Shown here: positions 13,900-25,325 of the stretch, piece by piece | How positions within the stretch are numbered: position 1 is the stretch's first letter | How the letters are laid out: the number at the start of each line of letters is the position of its first letter | NCBI GenBank assembly: GCA_008921705.1 | Contig: VFFE01007215.1 | Span: 4,616,214 to 4,680,213, forward strand | Length of the DNA: 64,000 nt | Direction of reading: 5' to 3' | Source: Burhinus oedicnemus | Taxonomy: Eukaryota; Chordata; Aves; Charadriiformes; Burhinidae | Translations under genes and position numbers: made by a program | The notes under the pieces: model-generated | The model's database searches: none | Told to the model about the DNA's origin: nothing | What the model saw: the letters and a program-made list of their open reading frames with translations, nothing else

Positions 13900-14840
13900 C
13901 ATATTCAACATCTTCATCAATGACCTGGATGAAGGGATAGAGTGTACCGTCAGCAAGTTTGCTGATGACACAAAACTGGGAGGGCTGGCTGACACACCGG
14001 AAGACTGTGCTGCCATTCAGCGTGACCTGGACAGGCTGGAGAGTTGGGCAGAGAGAAACCTCATGAAGTTCAACAAGGGCAAGTGTAAGGTACTGTACCT
14101 GGGGAGGAATAACCCCATGCACCAGGACAGGTTAGGGGCTGACCTGCTGGAAAGCAGCTCAGTGGAAAGGGACCTGGGAGTCCTGGTGGACAACAGAATG
14201 ACTATGAGCCAGCAATGTGCCCTTGTGTCCAAGAAGGCCAATGGCATCCTGGGGTGCATCAAGAGGTGTGTGGCAAGCAGGTCGAGCAGGTTATCCTCCC
14301 CCTCTACTCTGCCCTGGTGATGCTGCACCTGGAGAACTGTGTCCAGTTCTGGGCTTCCCAGTTCAAGAAGGACAGGGAACTGCTGAAGAGGGTACAGCAG
14401 AGAGCTACAAAGATGATTAGGGGGCTGGAACATCTTTCTTGTGAGGAAAGGCTGAGGGACTTGGGTCTTTTTAGTCTGGAGAAGAGAAGACTCAGAGGGG
14501 ATCTCATCAATCCTTATAAATATCTAAAGGGAGGGTGCCGGGAGGATGGCACTAGTCTTTCTGCAGTGGTGCCCAGTGACAGGACAAGAGGTAATGGGCA
14601 CAAACTTGAACATAGGAAGTTCCATCTAAACATGAGGAGGAGCTTCTTCACTTTGAGGGTGGCAGAGCACTGGAACAGGCTCCCCAGAGAGGTGGTGGAG
14701 TCTCCGACTCTGGAGACATTCAAAAGCCACCTGGACACCATCCTGTGCAACCTGCTCTAGGTGAATCTGCTCTGGCAGGGGGGTTGGACTAGATGATCTC
14801 CAGAGGTCCCTTCCAACCCCTGTGATTCTGTGGTTCTGTG
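13900..14840 (+). mobile_element. CR1 LINE, 5'-truncated (copy A)
   Basis: This is a CR1 non-LTR retrotransposon 3' portion. It begins inside ORF2 just before the reverse-transcriptase active site and runs through the ORF2 stop at about 14758-14760 and a short 3' UTR ('ggttggactagatgatctcc'). The end is a 'gattctgtggttctgtg' octamer-type tail, diagnostic of CR1 in birds. It is about 98% identical to copy B at 24397-25325 over about 860 nt by direct comparison. 5' truncation is the normal outcome of CR1 target-primed reverse transcription. No long target-site duplication is visible, as usual for CR1. Confidence 0.95.
13901..14760 (+). pseudogene. CR1 ORF2 C-terminal fragment, frameshifted
   Basis: Remnant of the CR1 reverse transcriptase. 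The first frame (to about 14290) contains the catalytic block C motif FADD followed by TKLGG, then the thumb/connection words '[12 protein letters not shown]' and '[17 protein letters not shown]'. A single G is missing near 14284 relative to copy B, so the reading continues in another frame ('[15 protein letters not shown]', '[20 protein letters not shown]', '[16 protein letters not shown]') to the normal stop. The catalytic block A, the rest of the fingers and palm, and the whole endonuclease are absent because of 5' truncation. The product could not be an active enzyme. Confidence 0.9.
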
Positions 14841-16089
14841 AAAAGTGAAAAATCTTAATGAGTCCTTTTGGGGTTTATGACTGCAATCAAAAGCTTGGAA
14901 AGAACAAGAGGTAATAAACTGATTGATAGTACTGTACAACCTGGTATAAGCAGCACAGAGGAGAGTATTTGCTTGACTTCGAAGGAAGCTTACAGCTAAA
15001 TCTTATATTGAAGAACCAGAAATAACAATTAATACACTTGTATGATTGTTCTTAAGAGATCATAGATATTCAGAAATGTATTACAACAGTGGGAAAATGC
15101 GGAGACAGTTTTAATAAGTGAAAATGTTCAAGTCACAGAGCTGATTTTTATGTTGTTTACTTACATGTTATTTCGCATAGCTTAAAGCAAATGTAGTTTT
15201 AAATCCTAGGCAATATAAACACTAGCAAGAAATTAAAAAAAAAAGGAAAAGTAAAAATGACAAACATTTCACATAACTTATCAGGAAGCATCAAGAGCAG
15301 CCTTCTTGGTGAACAGAGAGTTTAGCAGCTAGCAGCTAATACTCTCACAATGCCATCTTGTCAAATTTAGCACTCCAAATCCTGAGAGCCCAGATTTATA
15401 CCCATCTGGCAATACTGAGAGACAAACACTCATATATCAGATGTGCTGCAGAGCTAACATTCCCACGCAGAGAGTAACAGTCATCCTGTTTTGATCTCAA
15501 ACTATCTCCAAACATTGTGTATTTCCTGATTTTGGTGTCCTGAACATTGTACTATGCCACAACAGGGGAGAGACATCCAGCCATTTGGAGCTGCTGGAGA
15601 CCACTCATAAAAAGGCCATAGGCAATTTAGGGAAAAAAGCTCATGGCAATAGTATCGCAAGATGTCTACAAAGGACATGAAAACATGTTTGCTTCTGTGA
15701 CACAAATGAACAGAACTGCATATTTACAGCAGAGAGCAAGCAGAGATGACAGAACCTGTAGGCTGGCTAACACTGAAGTTCACAGAATGAATCTAGGGTT
15801 ACATTTGAGTTCCAGTGAGTTTCTTGCAAAACAAATATATTTTCAGTGATGGAGGAAAATGTCGCTTTTGTAATGCAATCAGTGTTGATTACACTTTATT
15901 TCCCAGGTGCATAATTTTATTTCTATACTAAATGCAATAGCAGAAGATCAAAACATAGATGGGACCTGATCTGCTCATTTTCTTCCTGTAGCAGGAAAGC
16001 AGGACAGCAGAACAGCAATCCTTGGAGCAGATGACTTCTCTCTGACTGAAACTGATCTTAGCGAAAGTTCATAGTGCACAAGAATGCCC
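14841..16089. other. Non-coding stretch, nothing recognised
   Basis: AT-rich sequence after the CR1 tail, with an A-run near 15233-15244. No repeat family, RNA gene or credible open frame seen. Confidence 0.5.
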
Positions 16090-16152
16090 AAATTTACTTA
16101 TTCATGAAATGGGAATAATGCCTTCCACATAGATTTTGAGGTTTACTGATTA
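16090..16152 (+). repeat. MIR-like SINE remnant
   Basis: Contains 'tcatgaaatgggaataatgc', the counterpart of the conserved 'catctgtaaaatgggaataa' block of MIR, followed by a 'cttccacatagattttgagg' stretch in the position of the family's 'cctacctcatagggttgttg'. It is diverged and short. Assigned by eye from the order of conserved words. Confidence 0.5.
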
Positions 16153-16769
16153 CATCCCTGACTGGACAGTGTCTTTCTTTCACACCTGCAAAGTGTCTAA
16201 AATGAATGGTCTATTTTCATGTAAGAATTATTCCTTAGAGCTTTCTCATTTTGTTCACAGGGGAACTGTGCCATTTAAGAGCCATTTTCATCATAACAAG
16301 AAAGCCCTGTAGTAAAAAATAAAGTATCATTTGCCATGGAATTAATTTCTTCTGACTGAAAATGCTGCTTTTTCATGTGTAATTAGAACTCGGGCTCACC
16401 TCGGGCTTCCAGGAAGTTTTACTGACAAGAAAACAAAGCTACAAACAACTCATCCACCAGACTGCACAGAGCCACAAGGAACAGTTTAATGAAGTCAGGT
16501 TACCTTCTGCAAAGGTTGATCTTGACTTTTCACTGTGCAATGGCAGGGAAGAGGAAGGAAATCAAACCAGGCAAAAAGATGACAGAAAAAAGATTGAGGC
16601 ATACCGAGATTATACAAGGGAGGTACTACTGTACAGATGTCAATCTTAAAAAGTGTGCTCTATGCGTTATCAAGAAAAGAAGAGAACAACAGCACAGCCA
16701 AGAATTGCTATCCAGAGAAAATTGAAAAATTGAGACTTCTAGGGAAAAAAAAAAAGAAGTCATGTTTGC

Positions 16770-16797
16770 TTATTTCATCATTGTAATGATGAAATAA
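16770..16797. repeat. Perfect 13-bp inverted repeat, 2-nt spacer
   Basis: The arm 'ttatttcatcatt' is followed after 'gt' by its exact reverse complement. The near-continuous 28-nt palindrome could extrude as a small hairpin. It lies about 60 bp before the AAT/AAC microsatellite. Short AT-rich palindromes are common in vertebrate DNA and no function is implied. Confidence 0.8.
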
Positions 16798-16856
16798 TGA
16801 TGACAACTCAATTGGGTTGCAAATGAAGTCCAGGTTTCCCAGCGTTGCAGACACAT

Positions 16857-16893
16857 TAATAACAATAATAATAATAATAGCAACAACAACAAG
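16857..16893 (+). repeat. AAT/AAC trinucleotide microsatellite
   Basis: A compound run of AAT then AAC triplets over 37 nt with two interruptions. Polymorphic length would be expected. Confidence 0.9.
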
Positions 16894-17337
16894 AATGCTA
16901 TAGTCTGAATGTTGATTTCTGACAACTTTCAAAATACAAATTATATTATTTTCAGGGGCATCCTTTTCCAATATTCACTAGCATCCTGGAATAAGCCTTG
17001 TATAATATTGATGTACTATGAAGTGGAAATGTTTATACATTCATGCAAGGTTTAATATACACACACACCTACATTTAGAGGAGTAGTTCCCTCATGCATA
17101 AGAATCTGAAGTTAAATACCTTAATCCATACTCAGATAAGCATATGAGTAGCCAGATTTTCAAAAGAACTCAGAATATAAGATCCTTCTTATTTCAGCAT
17201 TAATTAATTAGCAATGCCATATTTAAGCTTCTTACTTTATATACAGGGCTTCATCCCTTATCTTCCCCCCTCAAACATAAACCACAATATACATGCATGT
17301 ACACCTATCTATTTATCTATCAGTCTCTATACACATA

Positions 17338-17349
17338 ACACACACACAC
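17338..17349 (+). repeat. Short CA dinucleotide run
   Basis: Six AC units. Similar short runs occur at 17059-17068 (five units) and 18023-18036 (seven units). These are minimal microsatellites, too short to be individually notable. Confidence 0.8.
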
Positions 17350-20300
17350 TTTCAAATAACAAGGTCTAATGAGCCCTTAGAGGTATACAAATGATTAAAA
17401 ATATAGAACATCAAATTCTCATCTTAATGACACCTTTGAAGGGAACGGCAGGAACAAGAAAATAAAACTAGACCAAATACTCAACCTAACAACTCCCCAG
17501 TGAGGTCTAGGAAAGTATAATAATGAGATCAAATATAAATTGCAATACGAAAAGTGAAAATTCAATATGCAAGTATGAATAATACAAAATTACACTAGTA
17601 AAGTGACATCTTCTGTTAGTAGAATATCCTACAGTGTATGAAACCACCTACTTTATGCAACATACCCATGTTCTTTTCTATTTCCCAAATGTAACTATAC
17701 TAAAATACATCTTACAGTAAAGTAGCTATTTTCATGTGAACCAGAATACTTTAGAGGTAGTAATAAGCCATATTAGCAGAATGCCTAACCTCCACCTTCA
17801 TTCCTTTTCTTCAGAGTTGACTGCAGACTGTGGTTGCACAGACACTCTCCACACAGAGCCCCAGTGGGGCCCAGACCTCCCTTAAGAAGCCCTGCCTTTA
17901 AGTAGCACCAATACAAGGGAGAAGTAGCACAAGGAACCTCTTAGGGCTAGGCCATCATCTAATTGAAGCTGACACCAACGTTTTAATGGGAAATGAAACA
18001 CGCACAAGCTACAGCTGGTGATACACACACACACACTGAGACATAGGAAAGCCACTCATGGCCTCCTCATATATGGTAGCTGTTTAGGTAAAATAAAAGA
18101 CATTGTTCAGATCTATCTCCAGCCTAGCTATGGATAGCAGGGTGCTCACCAGGAGGAAAATTTTATATGGTGCATTTTCTTCAAGGGCTTTCACCATCCA
18201 TTTCTTAGACCAAATGTATAGAGAAAATGTAACTTTTGCTCTGTGAAGCATGATAACACCACTAGATGTTTAGTCCAAAGAACACAGACTTTCTCCCTCG
18301 CTTGCACGCTACCAAAGGGGCCATCACTAACCCCAGCAATAACAGCTTAGTTCCTAACACATCCTACTTTTTTGTTCCTTTCTTTGCCTCTAAAGAACCA
18401 CAGCAGAATCAGCTACACAAATACACCCATGGAACAAAAAGCCTTCACATAAATACGGTTGCACAAAGTTCATCCTTATTGTACGTGGAATTACCCTTTG
18501 CAAAGAGATAGAGTGTTGTTCTTTTATTTGATATGCAGTCCTCCAAAATCCTCCAATACCATGCTGAAAAAACAATAATTCCATTTTCTTCAGATACATC
18601 AGTAAGTAAAACTAAACATATAGCATTATTTTTTGCTTCCAAGATGAAGGCCAAAGACCTTTGCAATAGCATACCTTAAACCAGCAACAACACTAGACAG
18701 GACAGGTTGTCTCTGGCCTTTTTGGATGCCAAGGAGGTCAAGCCTCCCCCTACTTCTGTGTAGAGACGTTCCATGCAGCACAGTGCTGGCAGTCTTTGGC
18801 TACACTATTTGACCTTATTTGTATTTCTGAATTGGATCCAGCACAGTGGGGAATGCTCCTGAGCAATTTATTTTCTCCAACCATTCTGTTCAGCTCCTTT
18901 CACCCCTGGGGACTGAAAGGAAATCTTTGACAGGTAGACAGTTCCCCGTGTATAAAAAAAAACCCCAAATGTCAGAGGGAAATCAGTAGTTGGCCAACTA
19001 CAGTAAATACAATGAAGGAAGAGAAACAGCAAAAGAAAGACATTTGAGATAAATTGGCATTCGGAGACAGTATATGAGACAACTGGCTGCCTACCAATCT
19101 ACCCGAGGGTATAATGGGTACTGGGAGGTTGCCATATTGTTATCTATATCTTGCCCTGAAACCTCTCAGCTGAAAGGTGGGATCTCCTGCTGAGACGTCA
19201 AAGCTGTACACAGAGCTTTAATTAGCATTGGCTGGAGTAATTTATTCTAGTAAAATAAAAATGTCACTGATGAAGACTGCTGTTGCTGATGTGATGATTG
19301 TTAGGAGCACTGACACACACTAACACTGGTTTTAATGAGGTCGTTTGGTTGTTTTTCAAAGAAAAGTTCCTTAAAATTATACATCATTAGGAAGCTACCA
19401 AACACCATAAACAAGAATCCTCTCTGTCATAAAAATATTCACCTCTGTAAAGAAGGCAGCAGAACACCAAAACATTTAAGTTCCAAACATTTACTTTGGC
19501 CAAATGTTTAATTTCAAACAGCAACACAAAATACAGCATCATCATCATCCAACTCTTTGCAGATATTCCATAAAGTTGTGTTTCAGCACTAAATTCCACA
19601 TGCACATGAAAATTAAAAAATATCCAACTGGGCATAAAATTGTGGATTCTCATTCCTCCATAAATAATATTCACAATCTTTTTATAAAAAGGGCTTTTTT
19701 TGGGAAAAAATGGGATAAACTCTTATATTAGGGTATCTAGTTCAGTAGAGGAATACCTAGCAAATAGGTAAATTTTTCTACATAAGAATTTACTGTAAGG
19801 AATTGAACAGTAAAACTGGACGCCTCGAACTTGCAGGCATTCCAGCAATTTCAAGTTTTGCATTTGAGAAACAACACTGCCTTCATTATTTTCTACTTCA
19901 GCGCTTCTGAGCAGGAGGAATTTAGGTCACTGTTGAGTCTGAGTTACTGCTGATAACTGTCAACAAATAAAACTCTGCCCTATATTTCATTCTTTATGAA
20001 AAATAAATAAGCATGGGGCAAGGAAATTGCCTATCTTTGTGAGATAAGAATCTGCTAGCCAGTGCATTTGCATTTTGAAATTACTTTTGAAGACACAGTA
20101 ATGGACTTTCCACATTGAGCTTGAGACACCTAAGACAGCATCAGAGAACTGGCCATATTTGTTGGTCCATGGCATGTGAATCTCATCTTCAGATAAAAAA
20201 CAGGTATGTTCAGGAGATATGGTATAAGAATTAACTAAATGGTAATAAGAAATCAGCTTGAACTCTGCTAAATATGAGAGAGACCTAGAAGCACAAGAGG

Positions 20301-21318
20301 AAGGATTTATTTTCCTGTGGTGATGAGAAGAAAAGTCAAAGGGCTTTTCGACTGTTTGTAGCTTTTCTCCCATAAATTCACTACTTTTTCATATGTGGCT
20401 GGTTTTGTAATAGATTAAAAATAAAACCTCTATAATACATTCTTACATTTAAATTATACTGCTGCAGTTGTGCAGTCCCAGAACAACTGTAGGTGTGAGT
20501 AGAAGTCTCTCTTCTCACTCCTCAGTCCTCTGGTCTGAGAGAATAGTATGTTGTCCTCCAGGGAACATCAATATCTGTGGCTTGACACATGTGTTCAAAA
20601 AAATTAATTTAGGTCATCCTTATTCCTGATAGCACCTGTTAAATTTATGATTGTGTATACGTCCCAGTGAAACCATCACGATTTGGGCACACACTTCAGC
20701 TCTGCATGTCATTCAGCATGAGTGAACATAAAAACTAAGGACCTAACCATGCAGAAATCAGGCCTCACACTACAGTAAATTGCCTTGGAAGTTTTATTGG
20801 CATTTATACTTCCAGCTCTTTCTTTTACTGCCTCTTACTACATTTTCTTTCTTATATATAATATATAAAATTTGGATCATTATTTTTTTAACTGAGCTTA
20901 CCTAATTGCTCTTTCTTGGCAGTAAAGGAAAAAAACTAGAAACAGTGAGTAAAAGCCATTCCTTTTCAAGTAATTCTTCCTTTAAAAACGTCCAGTGCAT
21001 TCAATATGTTAATTAAATTTTAATTAGTCATTTTCTTTGTGCTAGGAAAATGCCTATTGTATTGCTAGAACAAGCAACTTAGGACAGCATGACACTACCT
21101 TGAGAGTGCATGCTACTAGTTCTTCTTTACAGGAGAAAATAAACCACTCCGACTCTAGAAGAGGAAAGTTATGCTGAAGTGTTTAGAACTGCAGCACGTA
21201 CTTTGAACTGGCACAAAGAAGTAAAGGCTTTGATGTTTTAATATGTGTTTCTGCTACTAGATGTTCTGCATTGACAGGCAAAATGAACACTTTGGAGAAC
21301 CTCTGCAGTTTACTCAAG

Positions 21319-21381
21319 GTAAAACCCTGGCCCCATCAAATAAGCAGTTTGAACTGATTTTACTGGGGTCAGGATTTCACC
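21319..21381. repeat. Ancient imperfect palindrome (MITE-like)
   Basis: The left arm 'ggtaaaaccctggcccca' (21319-21336) and the right arm 'tggggtcaggatttcacc' (21364-21381) are complementary at 15 of 18 positions across a 27-nt loop. The wording, a '…ctggcccca' arm and '…tggggtcagga' partner, resembles an old palindromic repeat seen scattered in amniote genomes. That family attribution is from memory and unaligned. Confidence 0.5.
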
Positions 21382-24300
21382 CAAGTCATTGTCCAGTCTT
21401 CCCTCTAACTCTTCATGTTTACAGTCTTTTTAAATCAGATTGTCAGAAGAGACCTCAACAGTAACAGAGTCTTGGCCTCACAGTCACAAAGTCTAAAAAT
21501 GAATATATACGATACTCATCCTCTTCCCTAAGCCTATCAAGTCCAGTCATAAGTTGTCTCTCTCTCTTTCCCTCAGTTTCTCCCAGATGTGTGTATTAGA
21601 GCTTACGCCTCTGTTACCTTTTAGAACACAATTCTCATCTAGCTTAGGTGTATATCAGATCTTGTGCTAAGATTCCCCTGAAATTAATAGTTCCCCTCTA
21701 TAACTTATAGACACCATTCACATCTCCTCTCAGCTGTCATGTTACCAGGCTGATCAAGCTAAGCCTTTCAGGCATTTTCTATAAGGGCATTTAGTATGCA
21801 GACACAAGCTGGTTCAACCAAGGTAATCCTGAGGTTGAGATGCTTAGATATAGACAAGGTCTGTGAACTTGAATTCACCACTGCACTAACAAGGCTGCCT
21901 AGCACATAGCCAACACCAGGCAATATCTGCCATAAAGAGTCATTCGCCTTCCCTCTGATCATTTTATTAGACTGCTGCACTTCTTTTTAGTACATCTTTT
22001 TTTGAACATGGCTATGCAGAACTCTACAACTCGTATCAAGTTACTCTGCTACAGCCCTACCTACATTTTATCCTGTTTTCTAGTCATCTTTTAATTCAGT
22101 TGTGATAATGTTAGTTTCCATATTTGCAATGAATAACTGGTGTTATAAATCCTGATAAGACTGAAGCAAAGCCTTCATTCAGCATGGAGGTCATTTCTAC
22201 TTTACTTATGATCTCTGCCCATCTTCACAGCAGTGAGATGCTATTTTCTTCAGTTTTCTTTTAGGTAAAGCCACATTGCCTGTCATATTCTGTTAAACAC
22301 CTGAGGTGCTTCGTCTTACTTGATTTAAAACTGAGTTCTTTGAAAGGTTTGCTTTTGAATTTCCATTCACCAGAAACAGAAGATAACATAATTCTCCATT
22401 TACAGTGTACAAGAAAAGAATTACTTCTACAGAACCAAGGTTCCTATCTCAATCATTTTATCATTATCACATTAAAGAAAAATAAATTTGTGCATGATAT
22501 CTATGTTTTGTGGTTGTATTGCAAGAAAGCCAGAAAGAAGTCCAGAAACCATGGCTTCCTACCAGCTAAGATACAAAATGACAATGAGATAAACTGTGTC
22601 AAAAATGTGTGAAATCATTTGAATATAGAAAAAAGACAGTACAAGTTTTTAAACCTGGAATAACTGCACACATTTTATCAGAATGTCACCTTAAAGGGAC
22701 ATGGCCAAGTGAATTGGCACATTTCTAGCTTTGTAAATTGAAATAATTCCTTGAACTACTGGAAAGAATTTATTTTTGTGTGTTTTATTATTGCAGTGTA
22801 GTAAAAGTTAAAAGATGAAAAAGGCCTATTAGTTCATCCAACATGTAGCAGTATGTTCACAACTGCTTTGTCCAAGAAAATTTTAATTAGCTCATGGAAT
22901 AACATTTCAGATGTTCCTCACAGGAAACTATTTTGCAGTCTGTTAAATTTTAGTGTAAGGAATTTTTCTTTTCCCAAATATACCCTCTTCTTTTATCCAA
23001 CAATCCTGCAATTTTTTCAAAGTGAAATCCTGGCCTATTCAAGTTAAGGAGAGTTTTGTTACTGACTTCAAAGTATCTATGATTTCCCCCCTAAGGTTTG
23101 CCTGTTTTTTTATGTATAGCTATTGTACAACCCCATTAAAAGGCACTACAGGACTTGCCAGGTTTGGGATCATTTATCCAACTAAATAACTATATTTATC
23201 ATTGTCAATAGCTTCTTCCCACTCTGCTGTCTGCAGGCCTATGCAGTCAGAATGTGCATATTCCTTCCCATTTTCAGCCCATTCACCCATCACTTGGTGG
23301 TATATAAAAAGTCAGTCTCTCTCACTGATGTCAGGATTCATCTCTCCTCTGTGTTTATAAAACCCGTGACATTTCTCAGACACACAGAACCACACAAAAG
23401 GAAATGGGAAGGTAGAGCAACATTCTCTACCGCTGATAATTCAACAGGAAGTAAAAGCAAGTTTTTCTGTACCACAAGGGATAGACTTCTTCCAGTTGAG
23501 AAGAAAGGCAAGTCCATTTACCAGTGCCAGGGTTAGGCATACATTCTCTAATGGTCCACATACCCTGAACTATCATGTGCATAACAAAGCCTATTTGTGG
23601 GATAGAAAAGCATCTGACAAATATTCCCCTATCTTTCCACCATAATGAAGACAGGCACTCATAGCAAAGGACAGGCTGTGCAAAATAGATTCCCTGATAC
23701 CTTGATACCCGTGTAAACACATCTGCTGGAAACATGAGATGAACTAGTAAATTTGAACGATGCTTTGAGGTCCTTGGATGAAAAGTTTGACCGAAATACG
23801 AAGTACTATTACAGTATCTATTATTTTTATATGAACACAATTCAAAGCAGCAGTACAAGAACAGGAACAACAAATTATCTAAAGAGAAGGCAGAGGAACA
23901 GGAGCTCTTATTCCTGAAATACTGCTATGGTTTCTGGCTCACACTGTACACCTGACCAGTTCCCACTGAACGAATATTGTCAAACCTGTTGTCCCGTTCC
24001 TTTATCATCAGTTTAAGAAATGAGTGAAAGATTGAATATATTATAAGGTGGTCTTTAAAATTCTGTTCTATGGACAGATGTAGAATGTCCTTTTCTGATG
24101 GATTCTGTGATTATCTGCGTTTCCCATCTCTCTGGCACATTTGCTCGCTGTTAGCTTCCATTCTTATACATCACAGAGGAAGTAGCTTAAAAAAAAGAGA
24201 AGAAAAAGCAAGCTGGAAAAGCAGAAGCAATCAATCAAATCTGTTTAGGGCCTTCTACAATGTCAAAACAAATACTGTTTGTTTTCAACTTAACTCAGCA

Positions 24301-24384
24301 AAATCCTGAGGCATATTCATCTAGGTTCTCCCTCCCTGATGCCTTGCTTGAATGTTGTTTTAGTGTATTCATTACCAGGGTTGA

Positions 24385-25239
24385 ATGATCACTTTGAATG
24401 ACCTGGGCGAAGGGGTAAAGTGTACTATCAGCAAGTTTGCTGATGACACAAAACTGGGAGGGCTGGCTGACACACCGGAAGACTGTGCTGCCATTCAGCG
24501 TGACATGGACAGGCTGGAGAGTTGGGCAGAGAGAAACCTCATGAAGTTCAACAAAGGCAAGTGTAAGGTACTGTACCTGGGGAGGAATAACCCCATGCAC
24601 CAGGACAGGTTAGGGGCTGACCTGCTGGAAAGCAGCTCAGTGGAAAGGGACCTGGGAGTCCTGGTGGACAACAGAATGACTATGAGCCAGCAATGTGCCC
24701 TTGTGGCCAAGAAGGCCAATGGCATCCTGGAGTGCATCAAGAGGTGTGTGGCAAGCAGGTCGAGGCAGGTTATCCTCCCCCTCTACTCTGCCCTGGTGAT
24801 GCTGCACCTGGAGTCCTGTGTCCAGTTCTGGGCTTCCCAGTTCAAGAAGGACAGGGAACTGCTGAAGAGGATACAGCAGAGGGCTACAAAGATGATTAGG
24901 GGGCTGGAACATCTTTCTGATGAGGAAAGGCTGAGGGACTTGGGTCTTTTTAGTCTGGAGAAGAGAAGACTCAGAGGGGATCTCATCAATCCTTATAAAT
25001 ATCTAAAGGGAGGGTGCCGGGAGGATGGCACCGGTCTTTCTGCAGTGGTGCCCAGTGACAGGACAAGAGGTAATGGGCACAAACTTGAACATAGGAAGTT
25101 CCATCTAAACATGAGGAGGAGCTTCTTCACTTTGAGGGTGGCAGAGCACTGGAACAGGCTCCCCAGAGAGGTGGTGGAGTCTCCAACTCTGGAGACATTC
25201 AAAAGCCACCTGGACACCATCCTGTGCAACCTGCTCTAG
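24385..25239 (+). CDS. CR1 ORF2 reverse-transcriptase C-terminal fragment, open
   Basis: A 284-codon open frame, the longest in the window, entirely explained by CR1 ORF2. Near residues 18-26 it carries the reverse-transcriptase block C motif FADD followed by TKLGG. After that come the conserved CR1 words '[15 protein letters not shown]', '[17 protein letters not shown]', '[17 protein letters not shown]' and '[12 protein letters not shown]', and the C-terminal '[16 protein letters not shown]' just before the stop. A full CR1 ORF2 is roughly 900-1000 residues. Here the endonuclease and most of the palm (including the block A aspartate) are missing, and the apparent start codon is flanking DNA. 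It is an intact reading frame, not a functional gene. The lack of disabling changes fits a young insertion. Confidence 0.85.
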   Translation: MITLNDLGEGVKCTISKFADDTKLGGLADTPEDCAAIQRDMDRLESWAERNLMKFNKGKCKVLYLGRNNPMHQDRLGADLLESSSVERDLGVLVDNRMTMSQQCALVAKKANGILECIKRCVASRSRQVILPLYSALVMLHLESCVQFWASQFKKDRELLKRIQQRATKMIRGLEHLSDEERLRDLGLFSLEKRRLRGDLINPYKYLKGGCREDGTGLSAVVPSDRTRGNGHKLEHRKFHLNMRRSFFTLRVAEHWNRLPREVVESPTLETFKSHLDTILCNLL

Positions 25240-25325
25240 GTGAACCTGCTCTGGCAGGGGGGTTGGACTAGATGATCTCCAGAGGTCCCTTCCAACCCCT
25301 ATGATTCCGTGATTTTGATTCTGTG
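24397..25325 (+). mobile_element. CR1 LINE, 5'-truncated (copy B)
   Basis: Second copy of the same CR1 subfamily as copy A, in the same orientation 10.5 kb downstream. It is truncated within about 25 nt of the same ORF2 position and ends in a 'gattccgtgattttgattctgtg' tail. Its ORF2 part is uninterrupted. The first roughly 50 nt differ from copy A at about 6-7 positions, while the following 860 nt differ at only about 16, so divergence is concentrated at the 5' edge. Flanking DNA on both sides is unlike that of copy A, which argues against a simple tandem duplication of the whole region. Confidence 0.95.

Larger units (their letters stand above)
16153..24396. other. Non-coding AT-rich stretch with microsatellites
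   Basis: No gene or recent transposon. It holds the palindrome at 16770-16797, the AAT/AAC repeat at 16857-16893, three short CA runs (17059-17068, 17338-17349, 18023-18036), the old inverted repeat at 21319-21381 and an A-rich patch at about 24188-24215. The longest open frame (148 codons, 23427-23873 on -) has no motif and is of a length expected once or so by chance in 64 kb at this base composition. Confidence 0.55.

Noticed and set aside
14017..14433. Antisense open frames over the CR1 copies (for example 138 codons here, and similar over 24.5-24.9 kb and 59.3-59.8 kb)
   Set aside because: Shadow frames opposite CR1 ORF2. They recur in every CR1 copy because the sense strand is conserved.
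19987..20373. 128-codon open frame on the − strand
   Set aside because: No recognisable domain or splice context, and within chance expectation.
23427..23873. 148-codon open frame on the − strand
   Set aside because: No motif, signal or domain is recognised. One frame of this length is about what chance gives in 64 kb at roughly 60-65% AT when alternative starts are allowed.
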